Both the position numbers and the translations under genes were made by a program. The notes under the pieces were generated by a model. That model searched no databases and had not been told where the DNA came from. It saw nothing but the letters and a program-made list of their open reading frames with translations. Source: Deltaproteobacteria bacterium CG_4_8_14_3_um_filter_43_13 (GTDB lineage Bacteria; Desulfobacterota; UBA8473). From it: a stretch of 9,255 nucleotides of DNA. The stretch is from contig PFIF01000165.1 in assembly GCA_002782605.1 (NCBI GenBank), positions 1 through 9,255 on the forward strand, written 5' to 3'. This document shows positions 1-6,500 of this stretch, one piece after another; position 1 is the stretch's first letter, and each line of letters opens with the position of its first letter.

Positions 1-282
1 TTGGCTATCATCCATACCATCAGAGAAAAAATACGAAAACAAAAATATGAGTTTACTATTCCACACTTTTTTGAAGAAATGACTAATGACAATCTCACTT
101 TTGCGGATATTGAAATGGCAATTGAGAATGGTCGAATAAATCGTAAGTTTACACGAGATATCAGAGGAACACGGTATGAGGTTATTGGTACTGCAATTGA
201 CGGAAGAGAAATAGCAATCATTTGTAGAATTAAAAGCACGGGAAAGCTATTATTAATTACAACATATGCTTCAGAGGAATAA
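1..282 (+). CDS. DUF4258 domain protein, probable toxin of a type II toxin-antitoxin pair
   Basis: A 93-residue protein that resembles the DUF4258 family, small proteins that are often partnered with zinc-finger or Xre antitoxins and are distantly like RelE/MqsR-type RNases. What I see is a short helical N-terminus with a His-Phe-Phe motif (about residues 22-24), the helix TFADIEMAIENGRI (about 33-46), and a beta-rich end with RGTRYEVIG, DGREIAIICRI and KLLLITTY, which is the usual order in DUF4258. The first codon is TTG at the very edge of the window, so the upstream ribosome site cannot be judged and a longer N-terminus is possible. The family core looks complete. The gene ends 4 nt before the next start, toxin first, as in mqsRA and higBA. 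Its base composition (about 34% G+C) is more AT-rich than the genes to the right, which fits acquired cargo. Toxicity is inferred from family and arrangement only. Confidence 0.75.
   Translation: MAIIHTIREKIRKQKYEFTIPHFFEEMTNDNLTFADIEMAIENGRINRKFTRDIRGTRYEVIGTAIDGREIAIICRIKSTGKLLLITTYASEE
273..277 (+). promoter_or_regulatory. Ribosome binding site for the zinc-finger gene
   Basis: AGAGG ends 9 nt before ATG 287 and lies inside the last codons of the upstream gene. It decides the start at 287 over the in-frame ATG at 266. Confidence 0.6.
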
Positions 283-286
283 GATA

Positions 287-562
287 ATGAGAAAAACAGC
301 AAAATACGATTATGGCGAGTGTGAGATTTGCGGTACCCGAATGCAAGAGAAGCTTATTAAACAAGATTTCTGGATACGCGGGGATCTTATTGTTGTGGAA
401 GATGTTCCTGCAGGGGTGTGTCCACGTTGTGGGGAAAAGGTTGTGAAAGCTGATGTGGGGCGATTAATTGCAAAGTTAATAGAAAATTCAGAACGAATTG
501 CTAAATCGCCAAGAATCTCCGTTCCTGCGATTAAATTTGATACAGAAGAAGCAAGGGTTTAA
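287..562 (+). CDS. YgiT/MqsA-type zinc-finger protein, probable antitoxin
   Basis: A 91-residue protein with two CxxC knuckles, C12-E-I-C15 and C45-P-R-C48, separated by a beta-rich stretch (FWIRGDLIVVEDVPAGVCPRC). This is the YgiT-type zinc finger found as the N-terminal domain of MqsA antitoxins and as free-standing partners of DUF4258 proteins. The C-terminal half has a helix (ADVGRLIAKLIENSERIAK) and a tail, but no recognisable helix-turn-helix, so unlike E. coli MqsA it may lack a full DNA-binding domain. I chose ATG 287 because AGAGG lies 9 nt upstream; the in-frame ATG at 266 would overlap the previous gene and has no such site. It is almost certainly co-transcribed with the upstream gene. 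Its job would be to bind and neutralise the DUF4258 protein, and possibly to repress the operon; that is inferred from the family. Confidence 0.8.
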   Translation: MRKTAKYDYGECEICGTRMQEKLIKQDFWIRGDLIVVEDVPAGVCPRCGEKVVKADVGRLIAKLIENSERIAKSPRISVPAIKFDTEEARV

Positions 563-579
563 AACAGGCTGGCACAGGC

Positions 580-646
580 GCATAACACGTTGCAAAAGAT
601 TAGCATTTAAACCTTTCGGGCTTCTTTTGCACCAAGCCCGTTAGCC
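580..646 (+). repeat. attC-like imperfect inverted repeat (possible integron cassette recombination site)
   Basis: The left outer box is GCATAAC (580-586) and the right outer box is GTTAGCC (640-646). Four bases next to the junction (TAAC/GTTA) pair, then there is a two-base mismatch, then GGCG (577-580) pairs with CGCT just beyond the box (646-649). Inside is a perfect 9-bp stem, TGCAAAAGA (591-599) with TCTTTTGCA (623-631). Outer RYYYAAC-like and GTTRRRY-like boxes, an inner stem and a 67-bp length match the general plan of integron attC sites. Against it, the right-hand spacer is 8 nt rather than 5-6, the left spacer is 4 nt, both boxes deviate from consensus, and I see no extrahelical base in the inner stem. 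A toxin-antitoxin pair immediately to the left is typical cassette cargo in chromosomal integrons. It could also be a plain RNA hairpin. Confidence 0.4.
617..640 (+). promoter_or_regulatory. GC-rich hairpin that competes with the attC-like inner stem
   Basis: CGGGCTT (617-623) and AAGCCCG (634-640) form a perfect 7-bp stem with a 10-nt loop. The loop contains most of the right arm (623-631) of the 9-bp TGCAAAAGA/TCTTTTGCA stem, so the two structures cannot both form. No T-tract follows, so it is not a standard intrinsic terminator. It could help end transcription of the upstream pair or act in the leader of the liv genes; neither can be shown here. Confidence 0.35.
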
Positions 647-696
647 GCTCATTGCAGGCAAGAAGGTAATGTCAAAAGTTACATCAAAATTAAAAA

Positions 697-703
697 AAGG
701 AGG
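697..703 (+). promoter_or_regulatory. Strong ribosome binding site of the substrate-binding protein gene
   Basis: AAGGAGG is a near-perfect anti-16S match that ends 5 nt before ATG 709. It is much stronger than the sites in front of livG and livF, which fits the excess of binding protein over transporter that ABC importers usually need. Confidence 0.85.
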
Positions 704-708
704 CAAAT

Positions 709-1890
709 ATGTTTACCAAAAGTTTTAAAAACAGTTTGATTGTTTTGACGTTGTTAATCTCTTTGACCCTCTTTTTTGGCCGTTCCATTGCATCTGAGGT
801 TGGCATGTCCGAGGATACAATTAAAATCGGCCAGTGGAGCCCTCAGACGGGACCAGCAGCCTTGTGGGGGGCAGTTGCCAGAGGGACTGAAACCTACTTT
901 AAGATGCTGAATGCTGAGGGCGGAATCCATGGAAGGAAGCTTAAGCACCATATTCGTGACGATGCCTACCAGCCACCCAGAACCGTTGCTGCTGTTAAGG
1001 AACTTGTTGGCAGGGTCGAAGTATTCGGTTTTGCAGGCGGTGTGGGAACAGCTACGGGTATGGCAGTTAAAAGATACTTAAATGATCAAAAGATTCCATG
1101 GGTAGGACCTGCATCGGGTTCTAGCAGATGGGCAAATCCACCCACCAGGTATCTCTTTGCCCTCTATCCCAATTATGTTGATGAAGCAACTATTTTAACC
1201 ACATACGCTTATGAGACCCTCAAAAAGAAAAAGGTTGCTTTCTTTTATCAGAATGATGACTATGGCAAAGAGGGTCTGATGGGTGCAAAGAAGACACTGG
1301 AAGGATACAACACTAAATTAGTCCAGGAGGTCTCTGTGGAGCCCCTGGATACCGATATTAGTTCTCAGGTGTTGAGGTTGAAGATGGCTAATCCGGACAT
1401 AGTAATTCTCTGGCTATTGCCAAAGCATGCTGCCATGACAATGGGGGCAGCGGCAAAGATAGGCTTTAAGCCTATATGGATGACTACCAGTACCCTGTCC
1501 GACGCACCGATGATGTATGATATAACAGAGGGATTATGGGAGGGTGTAATATTCGATTGCTTTGCCGAACTTCCTGATTCTAAAGACCCCCTTATGATCA
1601 AGTACAAAAAGGCTCATGATGAGTTTGCACCCAAGGAAAGATGGGGGATGTTTTTTTATGCAGGATTTCTCTTTGCTGAGCCGATGATAGAGGGATTCAA
1701 ACGTGCCGGACGGGACCTGACCCGGGAGAAGTTTGTTGATGCTATGGAGACAATAAAAAACTGGAACGGTGGTATAGGTCATAATATCACATTTGCTCCA
1801 AATCAGCGGCAAGGCCAGCGGTCTGTATTCTTAGGAAAATGTGTAAAGGGCAAAGCCGTAAAAATCAGTGATTGGTTAGAGGTAAAGTAA
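709..1890 (+). CDS. Branched-chain amino acid-type ABC transporter substrate-binding protein
   Basis: A 393-residue periplasmic binding protein of the LivK/LivJ type (Peripla_BP_6 fold). Residues 1-28 form a Sec signal peptide: basic Lys4 and Lys7, a hydrophobic core LIVLTLLISLTLFF, and a cleavage site at about SIA/S (28-29). There is no lipobox cysteine, so it should be free in the periplasm of a diderm cell. The mature protein opens with DTIKIGQWSPQTGPAA, then AEGGIHGRKLKHHIRDD (about 69-85), both family hallmarks, and continues through the second lobe (KVAFFYQNDDYGKEG, about 175-189) to the C-terminus, so it looks full length. Ligands of this family include Leu/Ile/Val, amides and aromatic acids; the sequence alone does not settle which. 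It is followed by livG and livF on the same strand, but not by permease genes. The TAA stop lies inside a palindrome (1886-1905) that may protect or terminate its message. Confidence 0.9.
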   Translation: MFTKSFKNSLIVLTLLISLTLFFGRSIASEVGMSEDTIKIGQWSPQTGPAALWGAVARGTETYFKMLNAEGGIHGRKLKHHIRDDAYQPPRTVAAVKELVGRVEVFGFAGGVGTATGMAVKRYLNDQKIPWVGPASGSSRWANPPTRYLFALYPNYVDEATILTTYAYETLKKKKVAFFYQNDDYGKEGLMGAKKTLEGYNTKLVQEVSVEPLDTDISSQVLRLKMANPDIVILWLLPKHAAMTMGAAAKIGFKPIWMTTSTLSDAPMMYDITEGLWEGVIFDCFAELPDSKDPLMIKYKKAHDEFAPKERWGMFFYAGFLFAEPMIEGFKRAGRDLTREKFVDAMETIKNWNGGIGHNITFAPNQRQGQRSVFLGKCVKGKAVKISDWLEVK

Positions 1891-1905
1891 CCGTGAACGG
1901 TTACT
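1886..1905 (+). repeat. CCGTGAACGG palindrome at the end of the binding-protein gene
   Basis: Arms AGTAACCGT (1886-1894) and ACGGTTACT (1897-1905) are perfect reverse complements around GA. Folded as RNA, the stem AGTAACCG/CGGTTACT closes on a UGAA tetraloop. The TAA stop codon (1888-1890) is part of the left arm. The same core occurs three more times near the right end of the window. An intercistronic hairpin between a binding-protein gene and its ATPase genes can raise the relative level of the binding protein, as the REP elements of malE-malF do; the role here is inferred. Confidence 0.7.
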
Positions 1906-1929
1906 AGGTAAAACAATAAAGGGGATTTC

Positions 1930-2706
1930 ATGCCTTTCTTCGAAGTAGAGAACCTGCTTATCCATTTCGGTGGTCTGAAGGCTTTGAACAATGTCAGTTT
2001 TCAGGTAAAAGAGAATTCTATATATTCCATTATTGGCCCTAATGGGGCTGGGAAGACGACCCTCTTCAACTGTATTGGCGGGATTTATAAACCAGATATG
2101 GGTAGGATAATATTTAAAGGAGAGGATATAACAGGATCCAAACCCCATAAAATTGCTCGAAAGGGGGTTGCCCGTACTTTTCAGAATATTGAATTGTTCT
2201 CCCACATGACCACCCTGGATAACCTTCTTTTAGGAAGGCACTGTCAGATGAATACCAATATCTTAAACAGTGCCTTCTTTACTCGAAAGGTGGTAAGAGA
2301 AGAGGTTGCTAATCGAGAGGCAGTGGAGCGTATTATAGATTTTCTTGATCTACAGTCTGCCAGGAATCAACTGGTTGCAAATCTTCCTTTTGGTACTCGG
2401 AGGCTTGTTGAACTGGGAAGGGCATTGGCATTGGAACCTCAGCTGCTGCTTCTGGATGAGCCGTCAGCAGGAATGAATCTGGAGGAGAAAGGAGATCTGA
2501 TGATATGGATTCAGGATATAAAGGAGGACTTTGGTATAACCATCCTTTTGATAGAGCACGATATGAAATTGGTTATGGATGTCTCTGACAGGGTTCTTGC
2601 CCTCAATTATGGAGAAAAGATAACTGAGGGGCTGCCTTCAGAGGTGCAACATCACAAAGAAGTTTTAAAGGCATACTTAGGAGAGGAAGATACGGTTGTT
2701 GTTTAA
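1930..2706 (+). CDS. livG: LivG-like ABC transporter ATP-binding protein
   Basis: A 258-residue cytoplasmic ATPase of the branched-chain amino acid (HAAT) importer family. Walker A is GPNGAGKTT (36-44), the Q-loop glutamine is Gln85 (ARTFQNIELF), Walker B is LLLLDEP (172-178), and the H-loop is LLIEHDM with His210. The position of the LSGGQ signature is LPFGTRRLVELGRAL (152-166); LivG proteins commonly replace the canonical signature with forms such as LPFGTQ or LAYGQQ, but here the usual Gln is Arg. The length and the DMKLVMDVSDRVLALNYG block match E. coli LivG. The start at ATG 1930 follows GGGGAT by a few bases. It follows the binding-protein gene by 39 bp and overlaps livF by 11 bp, so all three are probably one transcript. 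It should pair with LivF to drive a LivHM channel that is not encoded in this window. Confidence 0.9.
   Translation: MPFFEVENLLIHFGGLKALNNVSFQVKENSIYSIIGPNGAGKTTLFNCIGGIYKPDMGRIIFKGEDITGSKPHKIARKGVARTFQNIELFSHMTTLDNLLLGRHCQMNTNILNSAFFTRKVVREEVANREAVERIIDFLDLQSARNQLVANLPFGTRRLVELGRALALEPQLLLLDEPSAGMNLEEKGDLMIWIQDIKEDFGITILLIEHDMKLVMDVSDRVLALNYGEKITEGLPSEVQHHKEVLKAYLGEEDTVVV
2234..2277 (+). repeat. 11-bp perfect inverted repeat inside livG
   Basis: GAAGGCACTGT (2234-2244) and ACAGTGCCTTC (2267-2277) are exact reverse complements separated by 22 nt. One G-U and one A-U pair extend the stem outward. It falls in the variable stretch after the Q-loop (residues about 102-116), where little protein constraint is expected. 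It may be a messenger hairpin or a chance repeat. Confidence 0.5.
2679..2686 (+). promoter_or_regulatory. Ribosome binding site for livF with a TTG start
   Basis: AGGAGAGG lies within the last codons of livG, 9 nt before TTG 2696. It supports a TTG start at 2696 (or the adjacent TTG at 2699), because no ATG or GTG is positioned to fit the conserved LivF N-terminus. Confidence 0.6.
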
Positions 2707-3466
2707 AGTAAAAAACATAGAGACCAGTTATGGATTTGTCAATGCCATTCGCGGTGTTTCCCTGGATATGGAGGAAGGTGATATAAAGACCGTCCTCGGT
2801 GCCAACGGTGCTGGAAAGACAACCATCCTTAAAACTATAATGGGACTGTTGGAAGACCAGCCTGAAAAGGGGACTATAGAATTCATGGGCAAAAGGATCG
2901 ACAGAATGGATACAGAGGATATCGTCCGTCTTGGCATATCCTATGTGCCTGAAGGGAGGGAGATATTTCCTGAACTCACAGTTTTTGAGAACCTTAAGAT
3001 GGGTTCATATACACGAAGGGACAAAGATGGGGTCAGGAAAGACTACAAACGGGTCTCTGAGTACTTTTCTGTACTTGAGGAAAGGAAAAATCAACTGGCA
3101 GGGACCCTTAGTGGCGGGGAACAACAAATGCTGGCCATAGGTCGTGCTTTGATGGCCAGACCAAAACTTCTCCTTTTGGATGAACCCTCTCTGGGTTTAT
3201 CTCCGGTACTGGTAAAGGAAATATTCGAGATCATTAAGGCCATAAATAAAGAGGGGATCGCCATTCTGTTGGTAGAGCAGAACGCCAGGATGGCACTTAA
3301 CATCGGAAATTATGGTTATGTCCTGGAAAACGGCAGGATTGTTCTATCCGATGAAACAAGGGTTCTCCTGGAAAACGATGATGTGAAGGAATTCTACTTA
3401 GGAGTAAAATTGGAAGAGTCAGTGAAAGGTTATCAGAGATATAAGAGAAAGAAGAGATGGAGGTAG
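2696..3466 (+). CDS. livF: LivF-like ABC transporter ATP-binding protein
   Basis: A 256-residue second ATPase of the HAAT importer. The N-terminus, LFKVKNIETSYGFVNAIRGVS, matches the family start. Walker A is GANGAGKTT (35-43), the YVPEGREIFPELTV block (83-96) is a LivF hallmark, the signature is a canonical LSGGEQQ (138-144), and Walker B ends in LLLLDEP (158-164). The H-loop position is LLVEQNA with Gln195, the normal LivF substitution. E. coli LivF is about 237 residues; the extra length is a basic tail ending in KGYQRYKRKKRWR, which I recall from LivF proteins of Desulfobacterota and relatives. The start is TTG 2696, with 11 bp of overlap with livG, so translation is probably coupled. With LivG it would form the ATPase pair of the importer; the transmembrane partners are missing from this window. 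Confidence 0.9.
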   Translation: MLFKVKNIETSYGFVNAIRGVSLDMEEGDIKTVLGANGAGKTTILKTIMGLLEDQPEKGTIEFMGKRIDRMDTEDIVRLGISYVPEGREIFPELTVFENLKMGSYTRRDKDGVRKDYKRVSEYFSVLEERKNQLAGTLSGGEQQMLAIGRALMARPKLLLLDEPSLGLSPVLVKEIFEIIKAINKEGIAILLVEQNARMALNIGNYGYVLENGRIVLSDETRVLLENDDVKEFYLGVKLEESVKGYQRYKRKKRWR

Positions 3467-3584
3467 CTATGATTCAGACATTAGAGCATAGACTTCAGAC
3501 ATCAGACTGGGGGGAAGTAAGTCTGGGGTCTGAATTGCAGGATTATGGATTCAATTCAAGCCCGGGAACGAAGTGTAATTCAAC
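3467..3584 (+). other. Spacer between livF and the transglycosylase gene, with TCAGAC repeats
   Basis: This 118-bp spacer has TCAGAC at 3474-3479, 3495-3500 and 3502-3507, and the inverse GTCTGA at 3528-3533. TTCAGACAT occurs twice as a direct repeat (3473-3481 and 3494-3502). I see no clear promoter. The hairpin within it is listed separately. Confidence 0.5.
3494..3534 (+). terminator. Hairpin downstream of livF, possible weak terminator
   Basis: The left arm at 3494-3508 (TTCAGACATCAGACT) and the right arm at 3520-3534 (AGTCTGGGGTCTGAA) pair over 15 positions with two mismatches in the middle; the loop is 11 nt and G-rich. It sits 28 bp after the livF stop, where a terminator would be useful, but no T-tract follows, so an intrinsic terminator is not established. 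It could equally be a dispersed repeat element. Confidence 0.35.
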
Positions 3585-6500
3585 ATGATCGGCAAGCATC
3601 AAAAAAAGAGACTCAGGTCGTATAGTAAGATTTCATTAATTTTTCTCCTTGCTTCGGCGGTAGTTCTCGCAATAACTTATGAAATAAGGACAAGCGCATG
3701 GGAAGCGGCTCTTTTTCCCCGGTACTCAAAGACCGCAACCTGGAGACTTCAGGCAGGGGAGAGCAAGGAGATTTCCTTCCCTCTGGATGGTCCCTTTGAC
3801 ATCTCCAGAGGCTATACACATTTACCAAACTTTCAACAGCGGCTTAAAGAGAAAGGTTATGCAGTAACCTCACAGGCAAGACAATCGAAGACGGCCCTCT
3901 TCCTCGGCAGAAATGGCATACCAATCCCTTATGACAGAAGGGACGATCCGGGATTACGACTGAATGATAAAGATGGTGCTGAAGCCTACCATGTTAACCA
4001 GAACATCCAACAGTTTCCTTCATTTAAATCCATACCGCCACTTTTAATAAAGATCCTGCTTCACAGGGAAAACCGGGAATTATTCGATTTTGAACATCCT
4101 TTCCTGAATCCTGCCATTGAATGGGATCGCCTCAGTTTAGCGAGTTTTAGGTACCTGGGCGAAAGGCTTTTTGGTATTTCTGGTGGAATCGGGGGAAGTA
4201 CCCTGGTAACCCAAATGGTAAAATTCAGACACTCAAGCAAGGGTATGACCAGTGGTCCTATGGACAAGGCAAGACAGATAATAGGAGGAAGTTTGTGGGC
4301 ATACAGGAAAGGACCCAATACAATCGACACCCGCAAAGAAATTGTCAGGGAATACCTTAATGGAATGCCATTGGGGGCGGCCAAAGGGTACGGTGAAATT
4401 AACGGGATTGGCAAGGGGATGTGGACATGGTTCGGTAAAGATGTAGACCGGCTAATGTCTGATTTACAAATGAATGAAACGGATCACGATATGCTTTATA
4501 GAAAGGCAAAAACACTTAAAGAGGCACTTTCACTTATCATTGCCACACGACACCCATCCTTGTATCTCCAAAAGGACCACACTATACTGGAGAAAAAAGC
4601 AAATGGGTATCTTCGCCTTTTGGAAACAGACGGAATCATTAGCCCGGCTTTAAAAAAAGCTGCACTGACAACCCCCTTAGAATTCAGGCGTGGCGCACCT
4701 ATCCCTCCCCCTCTCTCCCTCGTGGAGCGAAAGGGGACAGACTCTGTCCGCATAAAGTTACTCAATCTGCTGGGTATTGAGACACTTTATGAACTGGATC
4801 GATTGGATATGGAAGTTGATACTACCTTTGACTTCGATGTCCAGCAGAAAGTCAATAACATCTTGAATTCTCTTTGCTCCCCTGAGTTCTTAAGGGAAAA
4901 TGGATTTTTAGCCCCCTATCTGTTACAAAAAGGGGATCCTGGAGAAGTGATATACAGCTTTGCCCTTTTTGAAAGCCATCCGGAGGGGAATCTTTTAAGG
5001 ATTCAGGCCGATACCCTGAATAAACCCCTCAATATTACTACTGGCATAAAGCTGGAGTTTGGTTCTACAGCGAAACTTCGAACTCTGGCCTCTTATCTGG
5101 TGGTCATTGACCACCTTTATGGTTATTTTGCAGAGAAAGACCAAAGCGACCTTTTGAGGAAGAAGACGCAGGTCAACGACCCTTTATCCAAATGGGTCCT
5201 GGATTATCTGTTGTATCACCCAAAGGCTACGCAAGAGGAGGTATTGAAGGCTAGCCTGCAAAGGAGCATTTCTGGGAATCCTCATCAGGCTTTTTTCACA
5301 GGGGGTGGAGTACACACGTTTAAGAACTTCAAAGAGGATCAGGACAATCGGGTTTTTACCATTGAAGAAGGGTTTTGCCAATCAGTGAATCTTGTCTTCA
5401 TCCGGCTGATGAAGGAAGTGGTTGACTATTATACAGCAAATCTTGGCTATAATGTGAAGGCTCTGCTTTCAGAAACAAACAATCCTGAACGGTTACCTCT
5501 TTTAAGAGAAGCGATGGAACTGGAATCTGTCGAATTCCTCAAAAAATATTACCGGATCCATGCCCCTAAGACATATAAAGAGTCTTTCGCAATACTCTGC
5601 CAATCCTCCCAGCATCCCCTGAGGAACTGGGTTATCCTTTACCTGAAGGAAAATCCAGATGTTACCCTGGAGCAGTTAATAACAGCGGCTAAGTCCCATT
5701 TCCAGGAAAAGGTATTAGACCTCACTTCACTCAATAAGCTGTTTAGAGCCTATCGAGGAAAGTCGTACCAGCTCACTGACGAGGCTTACCTTCTGGGAAA
5801 GCATCCCCTTGAGGTCTGGGTAGCCTTCTATCTGAAAGAACATCCTAAAGCCCTCTGGAGTAAAGTGCTGGAAGATAGCAAAGATGCCCGGATGCTGTCT
5901 TCTTCATGGATATTCAAAACCCGTTTTTACCACCCACAAAACCTAAGGATAAAAAGGCTTCTTGAACAAAAGGCATTTGCCGAGATTCATCGAACATGGA
6001 GGTCTATGGGATATCCGTTTGCAACACTTGTCCCCTCTCTGGCAACTGCAATTGGCAGCTCAGCCGATCGGCCAGTAAATTTAGCAGAGTTCATGGGTAT
6101 CATTCTCAATGAGGGAATTTATAAACCAATGATCAGCTTCAAAGGGCTGCATTTTGGGAAGGATACCCCTTATGAAACCCATCTTAGTAAACCACCTGAT
6201 ACCAAGAAAAGGGTCATGTCTCCTCTAGTGGCCCGATCTTTGAAAGACGCCCTAAGGCAAGTAGTGGAAAGGGGTACTGCTCAACGGATAAAAAATACTT
6301 TTACCCTGCCCGATGGTACCTCCGCTGATGTAGGTGGGAAAACTGGTACTGGAGACAACCGGTTCGAAACCTTCGGCCGTAATGCAGGGGTTGTCAGCTC
6401 AAAAAGCATCAATCGAACCAGCGCTTTTGTCTTTTATGCAGGCAGATTCTTTGGGATTGTTACTGCCCACGTACAAGGTCCAGATGCTTCACAATATGAA

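Larger units (their letters stand above)
563..708 (+). other. Gene-free spacer between the toxin-antitoxin pair and the liv genes
   Basis: This 146-bp stretch has no plausible gene. It holds the attC-like inverted repeat (580-646) and a competing hairpin (617-640), and then an A-rich leader before the strong ribosome site of the binding-protein gene. I found no pair of -35/-10 boxes good enough to call, although the liv genes need a promoter in or upstream of this stretch. Confidence 0.6.

Noticed and set aside
266..286. An upstream ATG that would extend the zinc-finger protein by seven residues
   Set aside because: It overlaps the previous gene and lacks a ribosome site, while ATG 287 has AGAGG at the right distance.
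1876..2205. A 109-codon minus-strand open frame
   Set aside because: It runs antisense to the livG start and Walker A region and has no supporting features.
3494..3534. A strong intrinsic terminator after livF
   Set aside because: The hairpin is real but no T-run follows, so it is kept only as a low-confidence call.
4061..4414. A 117-codon minus-strand open frame
   Set aside because: It is antisense to the glycosyltransferase domain, whose catalytic motifs are clear on the plus strand.
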